Below are positions 8,281 to 15,072 of a stretch of 16,706 nucleotides of DNA, piece by piece. The notes under the pieces were generated by a model. It did no database searches, was not told the origin of the DNA, and saw only the letters and a program-made list of their open reading frames with translations. How positions within the stretch are numbered: position 1 is the stretch's first letter; the number at the start of each line of letters is the position of its first letter. The translations under genes were made by a program, and so were the position numbers. Source of the stretch: an uncultured Methylobacillus sp. (lineage in GTDB: Bacteria > Pseudomonadota > Gammaproteobacteria > Burkholderiales > Methylophilaceae); contig CAMLME010000022.1 of the NCBI GenBank assembly GCA_946481235.1, forward strand, positions 1-16,706. The letters run 5' to 3'.

Positions 8281-8910
8281 ATGTCGAAATATCACCTTTC
8301 CATCGAAGAATCCATTGCCGACGAAGTCGCGGCTCAGGGTTATGCCATCAGACCCGAATTTCTTTCCGCGAGCGAGGTAGCTGCATTGGCAATTAACCTT
8401 CGCGCCCTCCAGCAATCAGGGGAGATGCATGGTGCAGGCATAGGCAAAGATGCCGAGATTACCAACAGCGTGCGCGGCGATTTCATTCACTGGCTGGATG
8501 AAGCCACGGCCACAGAGGCGCAGCAGGCGTATCTGCAGCGCCTGGAAAAGCTACGCCTCGCTTTTAACCAGACGCTCTATCTTGGCCTGTTCGAATTCGA
8601 AGGACACTTCGCCAGCTATCCACCCGGCGCTTACTATCGCAAGCATCTGGATCAGTTCCAGCACGACAGCCAACGTGCTTTGACTGGCATTCTTTACCTG
8701 AACGACGCATGGATGGAAGCGGATGGCGGCCTGTTGCGCATTTATCTCGACGAAAATGACGATACCATTTACCGCGACATCCAGCCCGAAGGCGGCACGC
8801 TGGTGACGTTTCTTTCCTCACGCTTCTGGCATGAGGTGCTCCCGGCACAGCGCGAACGCCTGAGCATTACCGGCTGGTTTCGTACCCGCCCCGCCCAACC
8901 GCCGATCTGA
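8281..8910 (+). CDS. 2-oxoglutarate/Fe(II) oxygenase, prolyl-hydroxylase-like
   Basis: 209 residues forming one double-stranded beta-helix oxygenase domain of the prolyl 4-hydroxylase/SM-20 type. The iron triad is H122 and D124 (in YYRKHLDQF) with H184 (in RFWHEVLPA); R193 in RERLSITGWF is the expected 2-oxoglutarate anchor. The RGD (65-67) followed by W71 is typical of bacterial relatives of the Pseudomonas prolyl hydroxylase that modifies elongation factor Tu, so a protein proline is a plausible target, though free amino acids remain possible. ATG 8281 is chosen by family alignment; no clear Shine-Dalgarno precedes it, and the frame upstream runs into tRNA-Val. The decarboxylase gene starts 3 nt after the stop. 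Confidence 0.88.
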   Translation: MSKYHLSIEESIADEVAAQGYAIRPEFLSASEVAALAINLRALQQSGEMHGAGIGKDAEITNSVRGDFIHWLDEATATEAQQAYLQRLEKLRLAFNQTLYLGLFEFEGHFASYPPGAYYRKHLDQFQHDSQRALTGILYLNDAWMEADGGLLRIYLDENDDTIYRDIQPEGGTLVTFLSSRFWHEVLPAQRERLSITGWFRTRPAQPPI

Positions 8911-8913
8911 ACC

Positions 8914-10329
8914 ATGGAAAAACACGCGATACAACAGATGTTCGCCCCCGAGGCATTCAATGCTACCGGCCACGCCTTGATCGATCTGCTTACCCGTTAC
9001 CTGGCCGACAACCTTGCCGGCAAGGGCCCCGTTCTGGATTGGCAACCCCCGGCCATCGCCATGTCGCAGTGGCAAGCTGAACTGCCGCGGCACGGCACCC
9101 ACACTCCCGAACAATTACTGCAAACGCTTCAAGATGAAATTCTTTCTGCAAGCTTGCACATCCATCATCCACGCAACCTGGGCCACCAGGTGGCAACGCC
9201 GCTGCCGATGGCTGCGCTTTGCGACCTCGTGGCCGCCCTGACCAATCAGGCGATGGCAGTTTATGAAACCGGGCCAAGTGCTACCTTGCTGGAGCGTCAG
9301 GTCTTGCGCTGGATGGGCGAATTAATTGGCTGGCAACAAACTGAAGGCGTCCTGACTTCTGGCGGAGCACAAGCCAATCTGACCGCCTTACTGGCAGCCC
9401 GTCAGGTCAAGACCAACTGGAACGCTTGGCAGCATGGCGTCAGTGCCGGCCCTCCCTTGCGCTTGCTGGCCAGCGAACATGCGCATTATTCGGTCAGCAG
9501 GGCGGCGGGCATCATGGGACTAGGCACCGACGCCGTGATCAAAGTCGCGGCCGACGAACAGGGCCGCATGGACATGGCCACTCTTCATCGAGCCTGGCAG
9601 CGATGTATCGATGAGGGAACAATGCCGTTCGCCGTTGTCGCAACAGCTGGCTGCACACCTACCGGCAGCATCGACCCTCTCATCGAGATCGCAGCCTTCT
9701 GTCGCGCACACGACCTGTGGCTGCACGTAGACGGTGCACATGGTGCATCCGCCCTCCTTTCAGGTAAACACCGCTCCCTGCTGGAGGGCATAGCCCTGGC
9801 CGACTCGGTGGTTTGGGATGGCCATAAACTGCTCTATATGCCGGCCACGGTATCCGCCGTGCTGTTCCGCGAACCGCAGCACAGCTATGCCGCGTTTGCA
9901 CAAGAGGCTTCCTATCTATTTCAAGGCAGCAGCGACGCGGAAGAGGCATACAACACCAGTTACCGTACGATCGAATGTACCAAGCGCATGATGGGATTGA
10001 AATTGTGGGCAGCGTTTTCGCTCTATGGGGTAGAAAAGTTGGGCGGGCTGGTTGACCAGGTATTCGCCACAGCCCGACTGCTGGCTGAAAAGCTGCAATC
10101 TGCGAAAGACTTCGAATTGTTGATGATGCCGCAAACCAATATCGTCTGCTTCCGCTATGGCATTGACGACCAATCTGGAATACGTAAAAAACTCGTGGAA
10201 AGTGGCGCCTTTCACCTGACGCAGGTCAATCTGAATGACGAGATCTGGTTGCGTACCACCATCATGAATCCTTTCACTGCCGAAAGCGATCTGGATGCGC
10301 TTTTTGTTGCGATACGCCAAAACGCCTAG
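8914..10329 (+). CDS. Group II PLP-dependent amino acid decarboxylase
   Basis: 471 residues, aspartate-aminotransferase fold, related to aromatic amino acid, glutamate and 2,4-diaminobutyrate decarboxylases. Visible PLP features: TSGGAQANLTALLAAR (148-163), the ring-stacking His of the SEHAHYSVSRAAG segment (H191), HVDGAHGAS (271-279) whose D273 contacts the pyridine nitrogen, and WDGHKLLYMP (301-310) with Schiff-base lysine K305. The lysine motif reads DGHK instead of the common DPHK or DFHK. The product should be an amine plus CO2, but the substrate cannot be told from these motifs. The gene begins 3 nt after the oxygenase stop with no clear ribosome site, implying coupled translation. Confidence 0.88.
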   Translation: MEKHAIQQMFAPEAFNATGHALIDLLTRYLADNLAGKGPVLDWQPPAIAMSQWQAELPRHGTHTPEQLLQTLQDEILSASLHIHHPRNLGHQVATPLPMAALCDLVAALTNQAMAVYETGPSATLLERQVLRWMGELIGWQQTEGVLTSGGAQANLTALLAARQVKTNWNAWQHGVSAGPPLRLLASEHAHYSVSRAAGIMGLGTDAVIKVAADEQGRMDMATLHRAWQRCIDEGTMPFAVVATAGCTPTGSIDPLIEIAAFCRAHDLWLHVDGAHGASALLSGKHRSLLEGIALADSVVWDGHKLLYMPATVSAVLFREPQHSYAAFAQEASYLFQGSSDAEEAYNTSYRTIECTKRMMGLKLWAAFSLYGVEKLGGLVDQVFATARLLAEKLQSAKDFELLMMPQTNIVCFRYGIDDQSGIRKKLVESGAFHLTQVNLNDEIWLRTTIMNPFTAESDLDALFVAIRQNA

Positions 10330-10357
10330 CACGGGCGCAGCAAGACGTGCATTAACG

Positions 10358-10400
10358 GCAACATCTGTTGCAATCCTCCATTAAGTCGCATACTTGCGAC
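10358..10400 (+). promoter_or_regulatory. Two short hairpins upstream of the 84-residue ORF
   Basis: GCAAC-ATCT-GTTGC (10358-10371) and GTCGCA-TACT-TGCGAC (10385-10400) are perfect inverted repeats with 4-nt loops in the gap behind the decarboxylase. The second ends exactly at the base before the ATG at 10401, where a Shine-Dalgarno would normally lie. They could be RNA stem-loops affecting initiation or protein-binding sites. No T-run follows, so they are not terminators. Confidence 0.35.
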
Positions 10401-10655
10401 ATGACCCCCGAAACGCTGCTTGAATTGCTCAAGGAAATCGAGAAAGAGGATCCCATCGATTTCAGCGGGCTACCTTTCGAAGAGGACGACCTCCGTTTAC
10501 TGGCGTGTCTCAATGTTTTGGAACTCATGAGCAACTGGCCGCAGGGCGCCAATGCTGAGGCTAGAGATATCATCATGGCGGCCACCATCACCAGGCTGGT
10601 GCTGGAAAACATGGTGTTGCAAGCCCGAATTTCCTTTCTGATCCAGGACGAATAA
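10401..10655 (+). CDS. Small acidic hypothetical protein
   Basis: 84 residues from the ATG at 10401, or 95 from a TTG at 10368. I do not recognise the family. The N-terminal half is acidic (LLELLKEIEKEDP and LPFEEDDLRLL) and the rest looks helical, with ITRLVLENMVLQARISFLI being hydrophobic on one face. No signal peptide, transmembrane segment or Cys/His cluster is seen, so it is probably cytoplasmic and may bind a partner. Neither start has a clear ribosome site, and a hairpin abuts the ATG. It lies 71 nt after the decarboxylase on the same strand and ahead of a terminator, so it may be the last gene of that operon. Confidence 0.7.
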   Translation: MTPETLLELLKEIEKEDPIDFSGLPFEEDDLRLLACLNVLELMSNWPQGANAEARDIIMAATITRLVLENMVLQARISFLIQDE

Positions 10656-10696
10656 TCGTCGTCACGTTTGCCCGCCAGTTTGGTTTTACATCGACC

Positions 10697-10735
10697 TAAC
10701 CAAAGAAAAGGCCGCAACCAAGCGGCCTTTGGTTA
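10697..10735. terminator. Bidirectional terminator with two competing stems
   Basis: The inner stem AAAGGCCGC (10707-10715) pairs with GCGGCCTTT (10722-10730) around a 6-nt loop and sits between convergent genes. A second 9-bp pairing, TAACCAAAG (10697-10705) with CTTTGGTTA (10727-10735), shares bases with the inner 3' arm, so the two folds compete partly. On the minus strand TTTTCTTT follows the inner stem. It serves the end of the plus-strand trio and of the envelope-protein gene. Confidence 0.8.
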
Positions 10736-10750
10736 ATGGATATCGCCAAT

Positions 10751-11074
10751 TTAGCGATGGTGATGGCGATGATGACGATAGTGCCTGTCACCACCCCGCC
10801 ATTTGCGATCATGTCCACGCCACTTGTGATCGTGGCCGTAGTAATGGCGCGGCTCGCTGTAGTAGATGCGCGCAGGCGCTCCATAGTAGCGTACTGGTGC
10901 CGGCTCGTAATAGACCACGGCCGGAGGCGCATGATAGACGACGGCAGGCGGCGCGGCATAATAGCCCGGAATGCCAATGTTCACGCTCAGGCCGAAAGAG
11001 TCCCGCGCATAAGCGCTGCCCATTCCACCCACCGCAAGTGCGGCGGTCAGCATCACGATTCGCAATGTTTTCAT
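10751..11074 (-). CDS. Secreted Pro/Tyr-rich protein with His-rich tail
   Basis: 107 residues of unknown function. A Sec signal peptide is clear: MKTLR, a hydrophobic stretch to about residue 19, and a likely cut after AYA (23). The mature part begins DSFGLSVNIG, then has imperfect repeats of the APPAVVY / EPAPVRYY / GAPARIYY kind (41-72), then HDHKWRGHDRKWRGGDRHYR and a run of His and Arg to the end. Such proteins are common in beta- and gammaproteobacterial envelopes; the His-rich tail could bind metal. ATG 11074 is chosen because GGAG lies 7 nt upstream; an in-frame TTG at 11080 is too close to it. It is convergent with the 84-residue ORF. Confidence 0.85.
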   Translation of the reverse strand: MKTLRIVMLTAALAVGGMGSAYARDSFGLSVNIGIPGYYAAPPAVVYHAPPAVVYYEPAPVRYYGAPARIYYSEPRHYYGHDHKWRGHDRKWRGGDRHYRHHRHHHR

Positions 11075-11172
11075 CTTCAATCTCCTTCATCCTAAAGGGG
11101 CTCAAGCTGTTAACGCACGGAGTTTGTTGTTGGTTTACTTTTCCGGCCGCCCTTGCTCAGGCGTCGTTTAAA

Positions 11173-11208
11173 TCGGGCGATTCGGCGTGTAACGCCACTC
11201 CTGCCCGA
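11173..11208 (-). other. Nested inverted repeat in a 200-nt gene-free gap
   Basis: An outer stem TCGGGC (11173-11178) with GCCCGA (11203-11208) encloses an inner stem GGCGT-GTA-ACGCC (11184-11196). On the minus strand it is followed by TTTAAA rather than a proper T-run. It could be a weak terminator after the Nudix gene or part of the leader of the secreted-protein gene. Apart from this and the direct repeat at 11255-11269, the gap 11075-11279 holds no gene that I can support. Confidence 0.4.
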
Positions 11209-11254
11209 CTGTTAAGTTAGAGCAGCTTGTAGAGGTGTGGTTTCGAAAGGAAAT

Positions 11255-11269
11255 GTAAAAGCTTGTAAG
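11255..11269 (-). promoter_or_regulatory. CpxR-like direct repeat upstream of secreted-protein gene
   Basis: The plus strand reads GTAAA-AGCTT-GTAAG, one base from the E. coli CpxR consensus GTAAA-N5-GTAAA. A related AGCTTGTAGAG lies 36 nt away (11224-11234). The sites are about 190 nt upstream of the secreted-protein ATG. OmpR-family regulators bind direct repeats one helical turn apart, as here. No response regulator gene is in the window and I could not place a matching promoter. Confidence 0.3.
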
Positions 11270-11279
11270 AGTTTGTCCG

Positions 11280-11834
11280 TCAGGACCACGCACCGGAGAG
11301 GTGCTTTTCCGCCCAGAACAAGGCTATCATGGTTTTTCCGTCGGTGATTTCGCCGCGCCGCATGGCTTCCATCGCTTCTGCGAGTGTCAATGTAAACACT
11401 TCCAGAGACTCGTCCAGGTCACGTTGATGGCATCCGTCCTGCAAGCCGGTGGCAAGGTAGATCAGGATGCGCTCGTCGGAGTAGCCGATGCAGGGATGCA
11501 AGGTCGTCAGATAGCGCCAGTCGCTTGCGGTATAGCCGGTTTCTTCCTGTAGCTCACGTTGCCCGGTCTGCAATGGGTCTTCGTTGGGATCGATCTTCCC
11601 GGCAGGCAACTCGATGAAGGCGCGGCCCAGCGGATAGCGGAACTGTCGCTCGAATACCAGCCGTCCATCATCAAGTATGGGAACAATCAGCACGGCACCC
11701 GGATGGACAATGTATTCGCGGGTAGTTTCGTAACCGTTATGCAAGCGCACCACGTCCCGCTTGGCATGCATCAGCTTGCCCTGAAAAACGGTTTCGGAGG
11801 AAATACGGGTTTCGGTAAGTTTATCCTGGCTCAT
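11280..11834 (-). CDS. Nudix hydrolase, ADP-ribose pyrophosphatase-like
   Basis: 184 residues. The Nudix box matches the full pattern G-x5-E-x7-RE-U-x-EE-x-G-U: G79, E85, R93-E94-L95, E97-E98, G100-Y101, which binds the Mg ions for pyrophosphate hydrolysis. The preceding IVHPGAVLIVPILDDGRLVFERQFRYPLG segment is typical of ADP-ribose pyrophosphatases (NudF type), so ADP-ribose is the likely substrate. The ATG overlaps the stop of the DUF2818 gene as ATGA, so translation is coupled to it. Its position at the end of the complex I operon could reflect NAD turnover, but that is inference; other nucleoside diphosphate substrates remain possible. Confidence 0.92.
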   Translation of the reverse strand: MSQDKLTETRISSETVFQGKLMHAKRDVVRLHNGYETTREYIVHPGAVLIVPILDDGRLVFERQFRYPLGRAFIELPAGKIDPNEDPLQTGQRELQEETGYTASDWRYLTTLHPCIGYSDERILIYLATGLQDGCHQRDLDESLEVFTLTLAEAMEAMRRGEITDGKTMIALFWAEKHLSGAWS

Positions 11835-12121
11835 TTACGCCACAGATAACGCCAGACAAAACCGGGGAATGCGAACACGATGAATAGCGCCCCGGTTGTC
11901 GCGTAAAACTGCCATCCCTGCGATGCCACCTGCCCCATGCTGGAACGCTCTACGAAATAAGCGATAGCACCAAGGACGAAATACAGCACTATCAACTCCA
12001 GCAGGCGCCAGCCAAGATGCTTGTTCTGCAATGGCAACACGAAGAAAAGCCGCTCCGAAAACCACGGCAGGTTAGCCGCCAGCAGCGCCAGCAGAATCAG
12101 GACAAGATGCATTGCGTTCAT
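11831..12121 (-). CDS. DUF2818 membrane protein linked to complex I
   Basis: 96 residues with three likely membrane segments: about 3-19 ([16 protein letters not shown]), 39-57 ([18 protein letters not shown]) and 72-90 ([19 protein letters not shown]), ending in the basic RYLWRK. The pattern [13 protein letters not shown] near the N-terminus is characteristic of DUF2818, a family I know mainly from betaproteobacteria directly behind nuoN. It begins with an ATGA overlap with the nuoN stop and ends with another into the Nudix gene. An accessory or assembly role for NADH dehydrogenase is suggested by linkage only. Confidence 0.88.
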   Translation of the reverse strand: MNAMHLVLILLALLAANLPWFSERLFFVLPLQNKHLGWRLLELIVLYFVLGAIAYFVERSSMGQVASQGWQFYATTGALFIVFAFPGFVWRYLWRK

Positions 12122-13569
12122 TGCAGGCTATGAGCCACAGCGTAGGCGCATAGTTCCATCAGGCGTTGCGGCATCAGCCCCAATACCAACACGGCAAGGC
12201 CATTGACGCCGAGTACCAGCGCCATATCGGGAGACGGGGTAATCGGTGCCATATCCTGCGGTTCATCGAAATACATCAGCTTGACTACACGCAGATAGTA
12301 GAACGCCCCCACCGCCGCCATCAGCACCGCAAAGATTACCAGGCTGACGAAGCCGGCCTGCAGGGCCGCCTGAAGCACGGTGAACTTGGCATAAAACCCC
12401 AGCGTCGGCGGCACCCCTGCCATCGAGAACATCAGCAGCAGCATCAGGAAGGCATACCACGGACTGCGCTGATTCAGCCCTTTTAGATCGTCCAGGTTTT
12501 CCGCTTCGAAGCCCTTGCGCGACAGCAGCAGGATCATGCCGAAACCACCCAGTGTCATCAGCACATAAGCCGAGACGTAGAACATCGAGGAAATGTAGCC
12601 GTTCATGCTGCCGCTCAAAAAGCCGAACAGCAAAAAGCCGATGTGGGAAATCGCCGAATAGGCCAGCATGCGTTTCAGATTGGTCTGCGCGATGGCGGTG
12701 ATATTACCGATACTGATGGACAGGACCGCCATGATAATCAGCATGCCCTGCCAATCGACGGTCATCACCTGCAATCCCTGGATCAGCAAGCGGATAACGA
12801 AAGCGAAAGCGGCAAATTTCGGCACTGAGCCGACCAGCAACGTCACAGCCGTGGGTGCGCCATGATATACATCCGGCAGCCACATCTGGAAAGGCACTGC
12901 GCCCAGCTTGAATGCAAGGCCGGCGACCACGAATACCAGGCCGAGTATCAGCACGGAGCGGTCACCTACGCCATTGAACAATGCGGCACTGACCTGGCTG
13001 ATTTCCAATGCACCGGTTGCACCATAGAGCATCGACATGCCGTACAACAACATGCCGGAAGCCAAAGCGCCGAGCACGAAGTACTTCATCGCCGCTTCGG
13101 TCGCGCGCGCATTGTCGCGATCTAGCGCTACCAATGAGTACAGGCACAACGAAAGCAGCTCCAGGCCCATGTACAAGGTGAGGAAATGCTGGCCTGAAAC
13201 CATGATCATCATGCCCAGCATCGCGAACAATACCAGCGCGAAGAACTCGCCGCGATACATGCCGCGCAGCGCAATATAAGTGCGCGAATACACCAGCACC
13301 ATCGACGTACCAAGGTAGATCATCAGCTTGAGCACGTCGGACAACGGATCATCGACGAACATGCCATTGAAGGCATAGCCGACTGCCGGAATATGTGTCG
13401 AGACCGTGATGAATGCAGCACCGAGCAGAGTCAGTTGCGTCAGGATGTAGGCGATGAATCGGTTGCGTTGCGTCAGGAACAGATCTGCCAGCAGGACCAC
13501 CATGGCCATGCACAGCACGAAAATTTCCGGCAATGCGGTGATCAGATCGTATGTAATTGCGTTATTCAT
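12118..13569 (-). CDS. nuoN: NADH-quinone oxidoreductase subunit N
   Basis: 483 residues, complete, of the usual length. One of three antiporter-like subunits of the complex I membrane arm that move protons as NADH electrons pass to quinone. About 14 membrane helices are expected. Key charged residues line up with the E. coli set: E137 in [12 protein letters not shown]221 in [11 protein letters not shown], and K251 in [11 protein letters not shown], with [11 protein letters not shown] between them. ATG 13569 lies 5 nt after the nuoM stop, with a weak AGGCTGAA site inside nuoM. The stop overlaps the start of the DUF2818 gene. Confidence 0.97.
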   Translation of the reverse strand: MNNAITYDLITALPEIFVLCMAMVVLLADLFLTQRNRFIAYILTQLTLLGAAFITVSTHIPAVGYAFNGMFVDDPLSDVLKLMIYLGTSMVLVYSRTYIALRGMYRGEFFALVLFAMLGMMIMVSGQHFLTLYMGLELLSLCLYSLVALDRDNARATEAAMKYFVLGALASGMLLYGMSMLYGATGALEISQVSAALFNGVGDRSVLILGLVFVVAGLAFKLGAVPFQMWLPDVYHGAPTAVTLLVGSVPKFAAFAFVIRLLIQGLQVMTVDWQGMLIIMAVLSISIGNITAIAQTNLKRMLAYSAISHIGFLLFGFLSGSMNGYISSMFYVSAYVLMTLGGFGMILLLSRKGFEAENLDDLKGLNQRSPWYAFLMLLLMFSMAGVPPTLGFYAKFTVLQAALQAGFVSLVIFAVLMAAVGAFYYLRVVKLMYFDEPQDMAPITPSPDMALVLGVNGLAVLVLGLMPQRLMELCAYAVAHSLQ

Positions 13570-13574
13570 CTTGT

Positions 13575-15059
13575 TCAGCCTGGAATCTTGCTTTGGGCAA
13601 GGTGCGAAAGCAACTGGCCAACCGTTGCATGCGTCAATTCGGTAATTGGCTGCGGATAGAGGCCGAAGCCCAGCACCATCAGTGCCAGCACGCCTAATAT
13701 CAGGAATTCACGCTTGCTCAGGTCTTGCAGTTCGGCCACATGTGAGTTGCCAACCGCGCCAAAAAATACGCGCTTTACCATCCACAGGGTATAAGCAGCA
13801 CCAAGAATCAAAGTCGTCGCAGCCAGGAAGGCGTACCAGAAGTTTTCCTGCACCGAGCCCAGGATGACGAGAAACTCGCCTACAAAACCGGAGGTCCCCG
13901 GGAGACCTGCATTTGCCATCGCAAACAGCACGGCAAAAGCAGTGAATACCGGCATGGTATTCACCACACCGCCGTAATCGGCGATCTGGCGCGAGTGCAT
14001 GCGGTCGTACAGCACGCCCACGCAAAGGAACATTGCGCCGGAAATGAAGCCGTGCGAAATCATCTGCACAATGCCGCCTTCCATACCGAGCGGATTGAAG
14101 ATGAACATGCCAAGCGTGACGAAGCCCATGTGCGAAATCGACGAGTAGGCGATCAGCTTTTTCATGTCCTGCTGCGCCAGCGCGACGAATGCGATATACA
14201 CCACGGCAATCAGCGACAACACGATCATCGGCGTCGCCAGGTAATGCGCCGCGTCGGGTGCGATCGGCATCGCGTAGCGCAGAAAACCGTAAGCGCCAAG
14301 CTTGAGCATGATCGCCGCCAGCACCACCGACCCTCCCGTTGGTGCCTCAACGTGGGCATCCGGCAGCCAGGTGTGTACCGGCCACATCGGGATCTTCACA
14401 GCGAAAGCCATGAAGAACGCGAAGAAAATGAACAGCTGCACCGACAGCGGCAACGGCAGCATGTAGTAGTCGACGATTTCGAAGCTGTTGCTCTGGTGGA
14501 ACAAGTAGATGAACGCAACCAGCATCAGCAGCGAGCCGAGCAAGGTATAGAGGAAGAACTTGATGGTCGCGTACACCCGGTTCGGGCCGCCCCAGATGCC
14601 GATGACGAGGAACATCGGGATCAGCATCGATTCCCAGAACACATAGAACAGGATGCCATCCAGCGCGGAGAACACGCCTATCATCAGACCGGACATGATA
14701 AGGAAAGCCGCCATGTATTGCGCGATGCGTTTCTGGATGACTTCCCAACCGGCCAACACGACGATCAACGTGGTGAAGCTGGTCAGCAGGATCAGCGGCA
14801 CGGCAATGCCGTCCACCCCCAGGTGGTAATGAATGTTGAAGCTGGGAATCCAGTTGTAACCTTCCTGGAACTGGAAACCGCCATCGGCTTTATCGAAGCG
14901 CGTATAGAGCGGCAACGTCACCAGAAAGCCGGCGATACTGCCGAGCAGCGCCAACCAGCGTGTCAGGCCAGCGCGTTGATCGCTGCCGACGGCAAGGACC
15001 AGAATGCCGGCTGCGACGGGCACCCAGATGGAAAGACTAAGGATATTCGACTCGAACAT
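13575..15059 (-). CDS. nuoM: NADH-quinone oxidoreductase subunit M
   Basis: 494 residues, complete. Proton-pumping antiporter-like subunit of the complex I membrane arm. Conserved charges are visible: E143 in [10 protein letters not shown]222 in [22 protein letters not shown]253 in [10 protein letters not shown], the [18 protein letters not shown] segment, and the Glu of GFVGEF in the last channel half, matching E144, K234, K265 and E407 of E. coli. The gene starts 13 nt after nuoL with only a weak ribosome site (AAGAAAA) and ends 5 nt before nuoN, as expected in a nuoLMN operon. Confidence 0.98.
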   Translation of the reverse strand: MFESNILSLSIWVPVAAGILVLAVGSDQRAGLTRWLALLGSIAGFLVTLPLYTRFDKADGGFQFQEGYNWIPSFNIHYHLGVDGIAVPLILLTSFTTLIVVLAGWEVIQKRIAQYMAAFLIMSGLMIGVFSALDGILFYVFWESMLIPMFLVIGIWGGPNRVYATIKFFLYTLLGSLLMLVAFIYLFHQSNSFEIVDYYMLPLPLSVQLFIFFAFFMAFAVKIPMWPVHTWLPDAHVEAPTGGSVVLAAIMLKLGAYGFLRYAMPIAPDAAHYLATPMIVLSLIAVVYIAFVALAQQDMKKLIAYSSISHMGFVTLGMFIFNPLGMEGGIVQMISHGFISGAMFLCVGVLYDRMHSRQIADYGGVVNTMPVFTAFAVLFAMANAGLPGTSGFVGEFLVILGSVQENFWYAFLAATTLILGAAYTLWMVKRVFFGAVGNSHVAELQDLSKREFLILGVLALMVLGFGLYPQPITELTHATVGQLLSHLAQSKIPG

Positions 15060-15072
15060 GGATTAAGTTTTC

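Noticed and set aside
10736..11220. Plus-strand frames of 119 and 163 codons opposite the secreted-protein gene.
   Set aside because: The minus-strand frame has a clear signal peptide, good ribosome site and terminator; the plus-strand frames have none of these and begin inside the terminator region.
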